Shown: piece by piece, positions 45,463 to 54,186 of the stretch | Numbering within the stretch: the stretch's first letter is position 1 | Layout: the number at the start of each line of letters is the position of its first letter | Assembly: GCA_016708435.1 (NCBI GenBank) | Contig: JADJFV010000022.1 | Coordinates: 1-54,897, forward strand | Length of the DNA: 54,897 nucleotides | DNA from: Leptospiraceae bacterium | GTDB taxonomy: Bacteria; Spirochaetota; Leptospiria; Leptospirales; Leptospiraceae | Reading direction: 5' to 3' | Program-made: the position numbers and the translations under genes | Notes under the pieces: model-generated | The model's database searches: none | What the model was told of the DNA's origin: nothing | What the model saw: the letters and a program-made list of their open reading frames with translations, nothing else

Positions 45463-47040
45463 ATGCAGCAAATCTATTTTTTCCTTTCCATTTTCTTTTC
45501 AATAACCTTCTTTTTGATTCCTTGCATTGGAAATGTAACAGATCCAAGACATTGGACAAAAGCTTTTTCCTTGGGGTTCTTTCTTCTTGGGATCTTTGCA
45601 ATTTATAAAATAATGAGCGCCCGCTCTCTCACCATTTCGGAAGCAGTGATTGCAGGATTTAGAAAAGAAATGGCTTTTCTATTTTGCTTATTTAGCACAC
45701 TTTGCTTTCTCTACATCTATACATTATTTCAACATTTGCATTCTTTTTTTCTAGTTGATTATGATTTTTTAGCGATAGGCGAAATATTAAACAATTCTAT
45801 CAAAGGAAAATTCTTTATCACACATCATTATGGATCCAACTCTTCCGGTAATTATTTATCCCATCATTTTGCTCCTTCCATTTTACTATTATCTCCATTT
45901 ATACTTTTATCTAAATTTAGACTTGGTTACGCCTACGGATTATTATTCTATACAATCGTATCTATGAGTCTAATATCGATTTTACTTTTAAGAAGAAATG
46001 TAAAAGGAAGTTCTTTTTATCTTTCCATGATTTTAATAGCAATCAACTTACCACTTCATAGGCTATTCTTTTCTTACCACTTTGAATTACTAACAGTATT
46101 CTTTTTTCTTTTATTTTTTGTAGGAATAGAATTTAACAAAACCTATATATCCATTCTTTCGATACTATTTCTTCTACTCTTAAAGGAAGATATGGCTATA
46201 TATGTATTTTGCCTCGGAATGTTTTTTGCATTCCAAAGAAATTGGCGTTATGCGATATTCCTTACTACAATTTCTCTTCTTTATTTTTTTTTCGTGCCAT
46301 CGTTTTTCCAACGCTCACTCGATTCATCCACTCATGTAGATTGGCTACAAGATTGGAGCAAATGGGGAAAGTCCTATTCTGAAATTGTATTCAATGTATT
46401 AGCAAATCCCTTAAAGGTATTAGATTCCATTTTTTTAAAATGGAAAGTCCTCAGAGAATTTCTTTTTGCATTCAGTCCGCTGATTCTATTGACCCCTAGC
46501 CTAATACTAGTTAGCCTGCCAATTTTTATACTCCATTTTATCTCGGACAGAATTTGGTATAATTCACTATACAACTACTATTCATACACAATTGTATCAT
46601 TTTTTATTTTAAGTTTTTTATTTTCTATCGTTAAATTGACTCAATCAAAAATTAAAGATTACACGTCTGCTATTTTATTAGTTTCCATTTCTCTTTCTCT
46701 TTATTCAAGCTCGGGAGATAAATTCTTTCCGTATGCAAGGATTAATACAGACATAGAAAGAGTAAGCGATGTCCAACGGATAATCGAAAGTATCCCAAGA
46801 GGAAAAACAGTTGCAACTCAATTTGATTTAGGAGCATTTATTCCAAGGGCGAATCCTCTCTATCCGCTACACGAAAAGAATTTAGACAAGGACTATTTAT
46901 TCATTGATTCAAGTAAAGGAATTTCTCCCTATGTAGACAAACAAAGAATCGAAAAAATGATTGAGACTGTTACGTCAAATCAATCGTATGCATTACTTTT
47001 AGAAAAGAATGGAATTAAACTCTATAGGAGGATTAAATAA
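45463..47040 (+). CDS. DUF2079-type polytopic membrane protein
   Basis: A 525-residue integral membrane protein with about 10-12 hydrophobic segments. LVDYDFLAIGEILNNSIKGK, FITHHYGSNSSGNYLSHHFA and LSPFILLSKFRLGYAYGLL are typical of the DUF2079 family, which resembles GT-C type glycosyltransferases. DYD near the first loop fits the acidic catalytic position of GT-C enzymes. The C-terminal soluble segment includes DIERVSDVQRIIESIPRGKT and TQFDLGAFIPRANPLYPLHE. It may transfer sugars from a lipid donor on the outer face; that is inference. The end is 7 bp from the convergent Hpt gene. Confidence 0.8.
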   Translation: MQQIYFFLSIFFSITFFLIPCIGNVTDPRHWTKAFSLGFFLLGIFAIYKIMSARSLTISEAVIAGFRKEMAFLFCLFSTLCFLYIYTLFQHLHSFFLVDYDFLAIGEILNNSIKGKFFITHHYGSNSSGNYLSHHFAPSILLLSPFILLSKFRLGYAYGLLFYTIVSMSLISILLLRRNVKGSSFYLSMILIAINLPLHRLFFSYHFELLTVFFFLLFFVGIEFNKTYISILSILFLLLLKEDMAIYVFCLGMFFAFQRNWRYAIFLTTISLLYFFFVPSFFQRSLDSSTHVDWLQDWSKWGKSYSEIVFNVLANPLKVLDSIFLKWKVLREFLFAFSPLILLTPSLILVSLPIFILHFISDRIWYNSLYNYYSYTIVSFFILSFLFSIVKLTQSKIKDYTSAILLVSISLSLYSSSGDKFFPYARINTDIERVSDVQRIIESIPRGKTVATQFDLGAFIPRANPLYPLHEKNLDKDYLFIDSSKGISPYVDKQRIEKMIETVTSNQSYALLLEKNGIKLYRRIK

Positions 47041-47047
47041 AAATGAT

Positions 47048-47422
47048 TTATAGTGCGCTGTATTTTTTAGAAAGCTCAATCATTTCAATGCGCAATTCTG
47101 AGTAACCTTTCAAGATTGAATTTAACAACTCAGTTGTTTCTTTCGAAAAACTTTCTGCCTTTGCACTGTCTTCTAATTCGATAGTTAGTTTTGTAAGCTC
47201 AAGCATATTATAACTTTTAAAAAGTCCTTTAAGCTTGTGACAAATTTCTTTTACCTTGGTATGATTTGTATCTCGGTAGTTTTTTTCTAGCTCCGCCAAA
47301 TCCTTTGGCGTTTCATTTATAAAGACGTTCATAACACGAATTAAAAAACTCGTTTTATTATTCGAAAGCTGAATAAAATAAGACAAATCAATCATACTGT
47401 TTTTATAATATAAACTTAGCAT
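47048..47422 (-). CDS. Histidine phosphotransfer (Hpt) protein
   Basis: A single-domain Hpt protein of 124 residues. The phosphorylated His62 is in VKEICHKLKGLFKSYNM, the classic HxLKG motif, in a four-helix bundle (FLIRVMNVFINETPKDLAEL before it, KLTIELEDSAKAES after). Such proteins relay phosphate between receiver and kinase domains. A possible partner here is the receiver-bearing kinase at 20489-23584, but any other pair in the genome is equally possible. Confidence 0.88.
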   Translation of the reverse strand: MLSLYYKNSMIDLSYFIQLSNNKTSFLIRVMNVFINETPKDLAELEKNYRDTNHTKVKEICHKLKGLFKSYNMLELTKLTIELEDSAKAESFSKETTELLNSILKGYSELRIEMIELSKKYSAL

Positions 47423-47488
47423 TTATGCAAGCATTAAAAGATTTACCAACTTTTAAGTCTCTATAGCTTGGCGTAAGAGGATTCGAAT

Positions 47489-48382
47489 TTGTTTAAAAAA
47501 CCAGTTATTTCAATTAGTATATTACTTATAGCATTTACAATTCTATGCTCCGAGAATGAGAATAAAACTAAAACAATAGAAAGTAAAAAAGAAAAATTTT
47601 CTGTTTCAGAAGAAGTCGTTGCAGAGGTAAAATCAAAGTATTCACATATCAAAGTCGCTGACTACGGAACTCTCAGGCAATTGTATTTTATAAGAGACAA
47701 TGGAGATGAAGCACTTGAGTCCACCATCGACACTAACTATCCGCAGAATCTTTTTCTGCTCTATACGCAAACTATGTTTTCCTCTTTCTTAATCAACAAA
47801 GAGCACAAGGACACTCTTCTCATCGGGCTTGGTGGTGGAGGAATGGTGCATTTTCTAAATTTTTATTTTCCTTATGTAAATATGGATGCAGTAGAAATAG
47901 ATCCTGCCATTGTAGATGTCGCTAAAAAGTATTTTTATTTAAAACCAATTCCATCTACTAAAATTATAACAGACGATGCGGTTAATTTCATTAGTCTACC
48001 TGGAAAGAACTACGATGTGATTTACATGGATGCATTCTTAAAACCATCCTCCGAGACAGACTCAACCGGTGTTGCAAATAAATTCAAAGCCCCTACTTTT
48101 CTCCAGAGACTAAAGTCCAGACTCAAAAAAAATGGAATCGTAGTCTTTAATATAAACAACCACGAAAAAATGCAAGAAGACATCAAAACAATTCAAACAG
48201 AATTTCCACAAGTCTACTTCTTCCAAAAAAATCGAGCAGGAAATCTAATCGTTATCGGCTCGACTGATTCCACAAGAGTTCCAATAGATAAGTTGATTTC
48301 GATTGGTGCAGACTTAGACAAAAACCACAAAGTCAATTTTTCCTTTAAAGATATTGCAGGTTACTATTTAGAAAAGTTTTAG
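47489..48382 (+). CDS. Exported spermidine-synthase-like protein
   Basis: A 297-residue protein with a probable lipoprotein signal at the N-terminus (MFKKPVISISILLIAFTILC, Cys20) followed by a polyamine synthase/methyltransferase fold: TLLIGLGGGGMVHFLNFYFP (nucleotide loop), VNMDAVEIDPAIVDVAKKYF (acidic motif), IITDDAVNFI and YDVIYMDAFLK. The catalytic Asp of spermidine synthase would correspond to the YMDAF aspartate. The start is TTG at 47489. The family normally works in the cytoplasm on decarboxylated SAM, so an export signal is odd. An alternative is that the N-terminus is a membrane anchor facing inward. It lies 37 bp before gatB. Confidence 0.75.
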   Translation: MFKKPVISISILLIAFTILCSENENKTKTIESKKEKFSVSEEVVAEVKSKYSHIKVADYGTLRQLYFIRDNGDEALESTIDTNYPQNLFLLYTQTMFSSFLINKEHKDTLLIGLGGGGMVHFLNFYFPYVNMDAVEIDPAIVDVAKKYFYLKPIPSTKIITDDAVNFISLPGKNYDVIYMDAFLKPSSETDSTGVANKFKAPTFLQRLKSRLKKNGIVVFNINNHEKMQEDIKTIQTEFPQVYFFQKNRAGNLIVIGSTDSTRVPIDKLISIGADLDKNHKVNFSFKDIAGYYLEKF

Positions 48383-48419
48383 AATTGCTAAAAATCAAGT
48401 TTCTAAATTTGTAGAATGT

Positions 48420-49880
48420 ATGATAGATTACGAAACAATTATTGGTCTTGAAGTTCACGCACAGTTAAACACAACCACAAAAGTATTTGCACCAAGCCCT
48501 ACCGTATTTGGTAGCTCGCCAAACACACAGGTCTCTACTGTATGCTATGGTCTTCCGGGTGCACTACCTGTGCTAAACGAACAAGCACTCCAAAAAGCAA
48601 TCCAAGCAGGACTTGCACTTGGCTGTAATATTTCGCTATTTACTAAGTTTGACAGAAAGAATTATTTCTATCCTGATTTACCAAAGGGATACCAAATTTC
48701 TCAATATGATAAACCAATTTGTTTAGGCGGTCAAATTACTTTTACAATGAAAGGTAAAACGGAGCCAACAGTAATTAAGCTCACTCGTATTCATATAGAA
48801 GAAGATGCAGGAAAACTCATGCACTCCGCTGATCCATCAGTGAACGCATCTTATGTTGACCTAAACCGTGCAGGCACTCCTTTAATCGAAATTGTTTCCG
48901 AGCCAGAGCTTAGATCAAGCGAAGAGGCTTATCTCTATTTAACCACACTCAAATCCATTCTTCGTTATATCCAAGTTTCCGATTGTAATATGGAAGAAGG
49001 CTCTCTTAGATGTGATGCTAACGTATCGATTCGTCCGCGTGGAGAGAAAGAATTTCGCACAAGAGTAGAAATTAAAAATCTAAATTCATTCAAAGCCGTA
49101 AAGCAAGCCATCGACTACGAAGTAGAATGGCAAAAAGACCAATACGCAAGTGGTCTAACATTCCAACAACAAACAAAACTCTGGGATGCTACTCTTTTAA
49201 AAACTGTATCTATGCGTAGTAAAGAAATGGCGCATGACTATCGTTACTTCCCAGACCCAGATCTTCCGACTATCGTTCTAAAACAAGAAGACATAGACAC
49301 TCTAAGAAGCAAATTACCGGAATTACCCGCTGCAAAGAAAAAAAGATTCGAAGATGCATTGGGTCTTCCTCCTTATGATGCAGAAGTATTAACCGCAGAA
49401 AGAGAAATCGCCGACTACTTTGAATTAGCCTTAAAAGTATCAGGAGATGCAAAGAAAACATCTAACTGGGTAAAAGACGAAGTATTAGGAATTGTAAACA
49501 AAGAAAATATTTCTATCTCTGAATTCACCATTGATCCAAAGCGAATTGGTGGATTAGTCAAATTAATCGTAGATGGAAAGATTTCCGGTAAGATAGCCAA
49601 AGACGTATTTGAAAAAATGCTAACTACTCCAAAATCACCAGAAGAGATTGTTCAATCAGAAGGGCTAATCGTTGTTAAAGACGACAAAGAAATCGAGCGG
49701 CTAGTTGATCTTATTCTCGAGAAGAATCCTCAGGCTATAGAAGATTACCGCAAAGGAAAAGACCGCGCTCTAGGCTCTCTTGTAGGTGCTGTCATGAAAG
49801 AAAGCAAAGGAAAGGCTGATCCGGGTTCAGTGAATAAGCTTTTACTTGAGAAGTTAGGACCTCTTCCGCCTAAAGGGTAA
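48420..49880 (+). CDS. gatB: Aspartyl/glutamyl-tRNA amidotransferase subunit B
   Basis: GatB works with GatA and GatC to convert Glu-tRNA(Gln) and Asp-tRNA(Asn) to the amides. It is 486 residues, the usual size. YETIIGLEVHAQLNTTTKVF is the N-terminal signature, followed by PVLNEQALQ, RKNYFYPDLPKGYQISQYD, RIHIEEDAGKLMH, DLNRAGTPLIEIVSEPELRS, MEEGSLRCDANVSIRPRG, ELKN-type KNLNSF, and the C-terminal YqeY-like tail (GSLVGAVMKESKGKADPG). The genes gatA and gatC are not here. The stop codon lies in an 8-bp perfect inverted repeat. Confidence 0.97.
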   Translation: MIDYETIIGLEVHAQLNTTTKVFAPSPTVFGSSPNTQVSTVCYGLPGALPVLNEQALQKAIQAGLALGCNISLFTKFDRKNYFYPDLPKGYQISQYDKPICLGGQITFTMKGKTEPTVIKLTRIHIEEDAGKLMHSADPSVNASYVDLNRAGTPLIEIVSEPELRSSEEAYLYLTTLKSILRYIQVSDCNMEEGSLRCDANVSIRPRGEKEFRTRVEIKNLNSFKAVKQAIDYEVEWQKDQYASGLTFQQQTKLWDATLLKTVSMRSKEMAHDYRYFPDPDLPTIVLKQEDIDTLRSKLPELPAAKKKRFEDALGLPPYDAEVLTAEREIADYFELALKVSGDAKKTSNWVKDEVLGIVNKENISISEFTIDPKRIGGLVKLIVDGKISGKIAKDVFEKMLTTPKSPEEIVQSEGLIVVKDDKEIERLVDLILEKNPQAIEDYRKGKDRALGSLVGAVMKESKGKADPGSVNKLLLEKLGPLPPKG

Positions 49881-49898
49881 TGTATAACTGATTACCCT
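49874..49898 (+). terminator. Hairpin at the end of gatB
   Basis: AGGGTAAT (49874-49881) and ATTACCCT (49891-49898) form a perfect 8-bp stem with a 9-base loop. The stem includes the gatB stop codon. No T-run follows, so it is not a standard intrinsic terminator. A second, longer-looped repeat CGATAAAAGATA/TATCTTTTATCG lies at 49917-49928 and 49960-49971. Confidence 0.4.
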
Positions 49899-49977
49899 GA
49901 GAAAGAAGATGGACACCGATAAAAGATACGATAGCTCTTTAATTGCGAAGAATTTGAATTATCTTTTATCGAAGTAA

Positions 49978-50160
49978 CTATCCATTTTTCTTTTTTATAA
50001 ATTCATAAATTGCAAGAATGGAAGACACAAAGGAAATTAACTGAATTAATACATCAACAAAGTCTTTGTAATTTTTGTAGGAAGCTAATAGCTGAACTAA
50101 AAGACCTAAGAATACAATAATTAAAATAAATAAAATTCGATCTATTATTCTATCATTCAT
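49978..50160 (-). CDS. Small membrane protein, unknown (60 residues)
   Basis: A 60-residue protein with two hydrophobic segments (RILFILIIVFLGLLVQLLAS and VLIQLISFVSSILAIYEFI), ending in KKKNG. Its ATG overlaps the end of the gene at 50153-50290, so the two are coupled. No family is recognised. It could be a small stress or toxin-like membrane peptide, or a phage-like accessory protein. Confidence 0.5.
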   Translation of the reverse strand: MNDRIIDRILFILIIVFLGLLVQLLASYKNYKDFVDVLIQLISFVSSILAIYEFIKKKNG

Positions 50161-50290
50161 GTTTAGCTTTGCTTAGCTGATCTTTTACTTCTCTTGCAAT
50201 CATTCGAGAAATAACTCCGTAAAGCAAATAGCTTAAACTAATAAGTCCAATAAAACCAACACCATAAATATATAAATCGTAACCACTCAT
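50153..50290 (-). CDS. Small membrane protein, unknown (45 residues)
   Basis: A 45-residue frame starting MSGYDLYIYGVGFIGLISLS. It has one hydrophobic segment and a basic amphipathic tail (SRMIAREVKDQLSKAKHE). The stop overlaps the start of the 60-residue gene (ATGAATGA). A protein with a similar plan is at 54545-54712. No family is recognised. Confidence 0.45.
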   Translation of the reverse strand: MSGYDLYIYGVGFIGLISLSYLLYGVISRMIAREVKDQLSKAKHE

Positions 50291-50332
50291 TTTTAATATC
50301 CTTGCTTCTTAGACTACTAACAATCAAACAAT

Positions 50333-50464
50333 TCAATTTAATTTTTTTCTATCGAATAGCATAAGCGTGCCCATCGTTTTAACATAAAGAAATTGAACAT
50401 ACTCGCGTTCCAAGTTACTGTAAGCGCGACTAATCCACTGATCAGCGATATCTTTGTTTATCAT
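50333..50464 (-). pseudogene. Truncated HEPN-domain toxin gene
   Basis: The ATG at 50464 lies inside the 3' end of the MNT gene, as in intact HEPN-MNT operons. It reads MINKDIADQWISRAYSNLER and ends after 43 residues (LMLFDRKKLN, then a stop). The start resembles the first helix of HEPN ribonuclease toxins (normally about 110-140 residues). The catalytic R-x4-6-H motif, in the C-terminal part, is missing. No further HEPN-like sequence is found downstream, so the gene is a remnant. Confidence 0.55.
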
Positions 50465-50789
50465 AAAGCAATCGACCTTTTGTTTCAATTTGTTGGTAAA
50501 TTAAGTAAGGATTATCTTTTAATTCTAAAAACCTTTCAGGAGTTTCTACAATTACATCCACACTAAGTCCTGAACCATATAACAATTTGTAAACCTCTTG
50601 TGCCAACTGTCTTCTATGCACCACATCTTTTTTTATGATACACAAATCATAATCACTATCCGCATGAAAGTCTTTCGTTGTTCGAGAGCCAAACAAAATG
50701 ATTTTATCAGGATCAATCTTTGTTACTAGAATGGTAATTAACTTTTGAATCGATTCTTGTTCAATAATCGTTTGATCTGCGACTGTCAT
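50442..50789 (-). CDS. MNT-type nucleotidyltransferase (antitoxin of a HEPN-MNT pair)
   Basis: A 115-residue minimal nucleotidyltransferase. The catalytic motif is KIILFGSRTTKDFHADSDYD (GS plus DxD-type metal ligands) with the third acidic residue in VDVIVE. In HEPN-MNT systems this protein AMPylates and silences the HEPN ribonuclease. Here the partner is only a 43-residue stub (50333-50464), so this is probably an orphan antitoxin. Motif residues are all intact. Confidence 0.85.
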   Translation of the reverse strand: MTVADQTIIEQESIQKLITILVTKIDPDKIILFGSRTTKDFHADSDYDLCIIKKDVVHRRQLAQEVYKLLYGSGLSVDVIVETPERFLELKDNPYLIYQQIETKGRLLYDKQRYR

Positions 50790-50926
50790 AATTTTTTTCC
50801 TTCTTGATCCACAGATTCATTAGGTCTTTTTAAAACAAATACTGTCAAGATGAATCTTTCGTTTCAAAGTATCCTCTATTTTGTCCTGCCCTACTTTTAT
50901 ACTTTCCTAAATAAGAGGAAAGAAAA

Positions 50927-51352
50927 ATGAATTATCAAGTAGAAGATATGGGAATAAAATTTGTAGGAGTTTTCCCGCACGAAACCCTTTATGAAAGCAC
51001 AGACGATGATCCAGAAGAATCTCTTTCTATTCATCGGTTTGAATTTTTTACTTCATCTGAAAGTATAGATGCAGTGATTGACTTTAGTTCTTTCTATCAT
51101 GCTGAGTCAGAATCCAGAAGACTATACATTGTAATGCCCGCCTATGAACGAGAAGAGGGATTTTTAGATTCAGGAATGAGCTTTGGTGATTGCGAGTTTG
51201 TAAAAGAAGCCGAAGATGATTTTACAGAGGAAGAAAAAGATTTTTATATCAAGTTAAATGACCTTATCCAGTGGATTGAATCTCATATTGAGGATAATTT
51301 CAATTTTGCGGAAAGGTTCTATTCTTGGTCGAATATTTCAGCGGAGTATTAG
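50927..51352 (+). CDS. Hypothetical acidic protein
   Basis: A 141-residue, strongly acidic, soluble protein (YESTDDDPEESLSIHRFEFF and FVKEAEDDFTEEEKDFYIKL). A ribosome binding site (AAGAGGAAAG, 50911-50920) lies just ahead of the ATG at 50927. No family is recognised. Such small acidic proteins occur as immunity proteins or as nucleic-acid mimics, but nothing here proves that. It stands between the HEPN-MNT remnant and the broken KGGVGR cassette. Confidence 0.6.
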   Translation: MNYQVEDMGIKFVGVFPHETLYESTDDDPEESLSIHRFEFFTSSESIDAVIDFSSFYHAESESRRLYIVMPAYEREEGFLDSGMSFGDCEFVKEAEDDFTEEEKDFYIKLNDLIQWIESHIEDNFNFAERFYSWSNISAEY

Positions 51353-51535
51353 GCACTTCCTTGAATTAGTCTTCTGCTTCGTTCAATGCTTAGCAAATGA
51401 GTTTCGGGGAAAAAATACCTAAGAAAAAATATTGTAAAAAATTTTTTACAGAAAAAAAAAGGGTTCCATTGGAAAAAAAAAAAAACTTAAATAAAAAAAT
51501 ATTCCTTATTTAATTGATAGTATAATTCTTTCTTG
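51353..51535. other. AT-rich gap with long A-runs
   Basis: No gene is seen. The stretch 51412-51500 contains several A homopolymers of 8-13 bases (51451-51460, 51473-51485) around GGGTTCCATTGG. Such runs are hard to sequence and form a natural place for base-count errors. It leads into the broken cassette. Confidence 0.5.
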
Positions 51536-52242
51536 ATGAGTATGAATTTTCAGAGCATAGAAAATTTCTTAAACATTTAAACGCAAATCTTTCTGTTTCC
51601 ATTAATTTTCGATTATGTATTATTTCATTTCTTGCAGAAGGAAATTATAAAAATATTTATGAAATCTTTTCACATGATTATGGACTAAATGGAAAAAATA
51701 ATCCATTGTTTTCCTATAGATTCTTTGATTCTTCTTTTGATAATGGAACTGATTTCCAAACATGGCGCTTAAACTCAGGGAACATTGAACTAAATTCTGG
51801 GTGATTTCTGTATTCATCTAGAATCGAAAGAGATAAATTCTTCTTGTCTTGATAAAATACAACTAGTCCACAAAGAGCCTAATGGCAAATACCGATACTT
51901 TACCACAAGAAAAGAATTGCTATTAGATAAATTAAAAATGACTTACTAATTTTGAAAATACAATTCCGCTTGTTGTTCTTAAAAACAAAGATCAAGACTA
52001 TTCAAAATTATCCGTAAACGAATACAATGGATTAGTAAATGATTGTGATTTAGAATATTGAAACTACTATAGACTTCAAGCTAACTTTGGCGATGGTCTC
52101 TAAGATTGCCATTGAAAATGAAGTCTTTATTAAAATGGTTGACTCTAACGTAGCCACAAAAGAAAATAAAAGCGGAAATATCTCGTTAGTCAGAGTATTA
52201 AAAGAGATCACGAATAAAAATATTACATTGGAGTATTTATGA
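51536..52242 (+). pseudogene. First gene of a KGGVGR-ATPase cassette, frame-broken
   Basis: The coding sequence can be followed in pieces: NANLSVSINFRLCIISFLAE and ELNSG* (51536-51804), then EINSSCLDKIQLVHKEPNGK (from 51830), FENTIPLVVLKNKDQDYSKL (51952 on), and KIAIENEVFIKMVDSNVATK to the stop at 52240-52242. At least four frame changes and no firm start are seen. Pieced together it would be about 230 residues. The end overlaps the start of the next gene (ATGA), which shows an operon structure. No family is recognised. Confidence 0.6.
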
Positions 52243-52862
52243 TTAAGTTAATCGCATTTGACCCAATTGATTATTGGATTATTTTAGAGAATAAGAATGG
52301 AATTTCGTTGTTAAAACCTCCGTACAGTTCTATTAATGATAAAGAATCTATATCACAAGATAAATTGCAGGAAGCTATTAGCAAAAGGGGATTTTTACCT
52401 GAATCTAAAATTTTCGCTAATGAAGATGATGCAATTACATTCATTAAGACCAAAAAGAATCAAAGCGAAACGGCAGTGTATTCCAATACCAATGAATCGG
52501 ATGAAATATATTCGTTCATTCCAGAGCGTCCATTATTTCAAATTGTTGAAAATATGAACTTAAAGTCCTCGAATTACCTGTCTCTCAATTGGAAAACTTA
52601 AAGGAAATCACGGAAATAATCTTATTTAGAAATCCATTTATTAAAAAAAATCAAACTTTAAAAGCTCAATTCCTAAAATTAAATGAAACCTGTAAAAATC
52701 AAATTGCTTTCATTACAAGGGCTAAAGCAATAAATTTAAAGACCTATCAAAAATGAAGATGTAGGTGGAAAGCTTCTTCGATCAGTCAATTCCTCTCTAG
52801 AAATAATAAGCTTTTACATATTGTTAATCAATAATGAAAACAGTAACTTTTTATTCCTATAA
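52239..52862 (+). pseudogene. Second gene of a KGGVGR-ATPase cassette, frame-broken
   Basis: It starts at the ATG 52239 (MIKLIAFDPIDYWIILENKN) and reads well to VENMNLK. It then changes frame and continues VLELPVSQLENLKEITEIIL and LNETCKNQIAFITRAKAINL, and after one more change ends ISFYILLINNENSNFLFL at 52862. The restored product is about 205 residues. It overlaps the ATPase gene by 29 bp. The protein has no known motif. Overlaps at both ends show that the three genes are a unit. Confidence 0.6.
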
Positions 52863-53705
52863 AGGTGGTGTAGGTAGAACATTAGCATTAGCTAATATTG
52901 CAATGCGCTTGTCTGAGTTTGGAAAAAAAGTTTGTATTCTAGATTTTGATTTAGAAGCTCCCGTGTGAATTGTAATTTCCGAAAGTGGATTTACACAATC
53001 GAAAAGGACTAGTCGATTACATTTATGAATACAGCAAAACCAAAGAGCGTCCCGAGAACTTGCAGGAAATGGTGATTACCCTCCCACCAACTATAAAAGA
53101 TGGAGAGCCGATTCAATTAATCCCCGCTGGTGATATTCACGATAAAAATTATTGGTCTAATCTATCCAATATCAACTGGACAGAGTTACTTTATAAAGAA
53201 GATGGAATCTTATTTTTATTGGATCTAAAAGAAAGAATCAAAAATGAATTAAATCCTGATTTTTTATTAATCGATTCCAGAACAGGAATCACCGAAATTG
53301 CGGGGATAACAATTAGTTTGCTCGCAGACCATGTTACGCTACTCGCAGTAAACAATCCAGAAAATCTATTCGGTTGTAAGCAATTACTCAATTCAATCCA
53401 AGACCCTTCTCGAAATTTATTTAATAGAACAATCCAGTCTACTTTTAGCCTACTAGGATTCCTGCATTGGATAAAGACATTGATATTGATTATGCCAAGC
53501 ATGGCAGTTTATTGAAAAAGTCGCAGGGCAAATGTTTGATGATACGGAGAAATATAAAGAGATACTTATTATTCATTCGGATGATGAGTTACTGTTGCAG
53601 GAGTCATCGGAAATAAATGAGAATGATAGTGCAAAAGCAAATAATTATAGCAAAGCTCCTATAGCTCAAGATTATTTAAAACTATTTAAAATACTCACTG
53701 TCTGA
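52834..53705 (+). pseudogene. KGGVGR-motif P-loop ATPase (MinD/ParA-like), frame-broken
   Basis: It starts MKTVTFYSYKGGVGRTLALA, a deviant Walker A of the MinD/ParA/BioD class, and KVCILDFDLEAP (Walker A'-like). The frame breaks at about 52965 and resumes PKVDLHNRKGLVDYIYEYSK to FLLIDSRTGITEIAGITISL (Walker B region), breaks again near 53440, and resumes as RIPALDKDIDIDYAKHGSLL and MFDDTEKYKEILIIHSDDEL to the stop at 53703-53705. With at least four corrections the protein is about 290 residues. Proteins with this KGGVGRT and DLEAP signature occur next to poorly known genes in variable regions, where they are suspected to take part in defence or conflict systems; that is inference. Confidence 0.75.
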
Positions 53706-53712
53706 ACTGTGA
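53696..53712. repeat. 17-bp direct repeat, copy 1
   Basis: CACTGTCTGAACTGTGA occurs at 53696-53712, across the end of the ATPase gene, and again in the same orientation at 54875-54891. The two copies enclose 1.16 kb that includes the broken gene pair at 53975-54432. Confidence 0.75.
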
Positions 53713-53974
53713 CGCATCCGATACGCTTCGCTCTCAGTGCAAGTTTTATGATTCATGATTGGATGATTCTGTTCTTGGATAAAGGAAAATCACTATTACC
53801 AGTAAAGTAAGTCAGGTCATCGTCTGGCAGTAAGTAGCTTCTAGCGAGCGATACGCGGAAGGGAGCAAGTGATTTCTTCTTAGCAATCGTATCGAAGTGC
53901 CCATAGTCTTTAAGACTCGATAGGCTTCTTGTAGATACTCTCTGTAAATCACACCGATGAGGAATAATGAGAAT
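53706..53974. other. Non-coding gap after the KGGVGR cassette
   Basis: No gene is seen in 269 bases. The sequence is locally richer in G and C and contains CGATACGCTTCGCTCTCAGT near 53719 and CGAGCGATACGCGGAAGGGA near 53847, which look like intergenic repeat fragments sharing the core CGATACGC. Confidence 0.4.
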
Positions 53975-54166
53975 TTACTTCTTCTCTTGTTCCTTCATTT
54001 TTTCCTCTCTTTCCCGTCGACCTCGTTCATCCCAAATTCTATCAAGAATCTCGTCATCTTCCTCGGTTAATTCTATTTCTTCGGCTCCATTCATTGCATT
54101 CTTTGGAATCTTAATAGTTCGAATATTGCTACCTTAAAATAATTCTTTCAATTGTTCTGGTGTCAT
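53975..54166 (-). pseudogene. Small acidic protein gene with an internal stop codon
   Basis: The frame from ATG 54166 reads MTPEQLKELF, then a TAA (54134-54136), then in the same frame GSNIRTIKIPKNAMNGAEEI and ELTEEDDEILDRIWDERGRR to a stop at 53975. One base change (AAA to TAA) would explain the interruption. Full length would be 63 residues, highly charged. A partial protein from a later ATG (NAMNG, 54092) is also possible. It lies 21 bp after the 81-residue gene on the same strand; the size and layout resemble a toxin-antitoxin or small regulator pair. Confidence 0.5.
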
Positions 54167-54186
54167 TCGTTCCATTCATCTCTCCA

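Noticed and set aside
49917..49971. CGATAAAAGATA/TATCTTTTATCG pair as an intrinsic terminator
   Set aside because: The loop is 31 bases and no T-run follows; it is noted only as an inverted repeat near gatB.
51620..51817. Minus-strand 65-residue frame in the broken cassette region
   Set aside because: It is the complement of the plus-strand coding pieces, which fit the overlapped three-gene layout; the minus frame has no ribosome binding site or recognisable motif.
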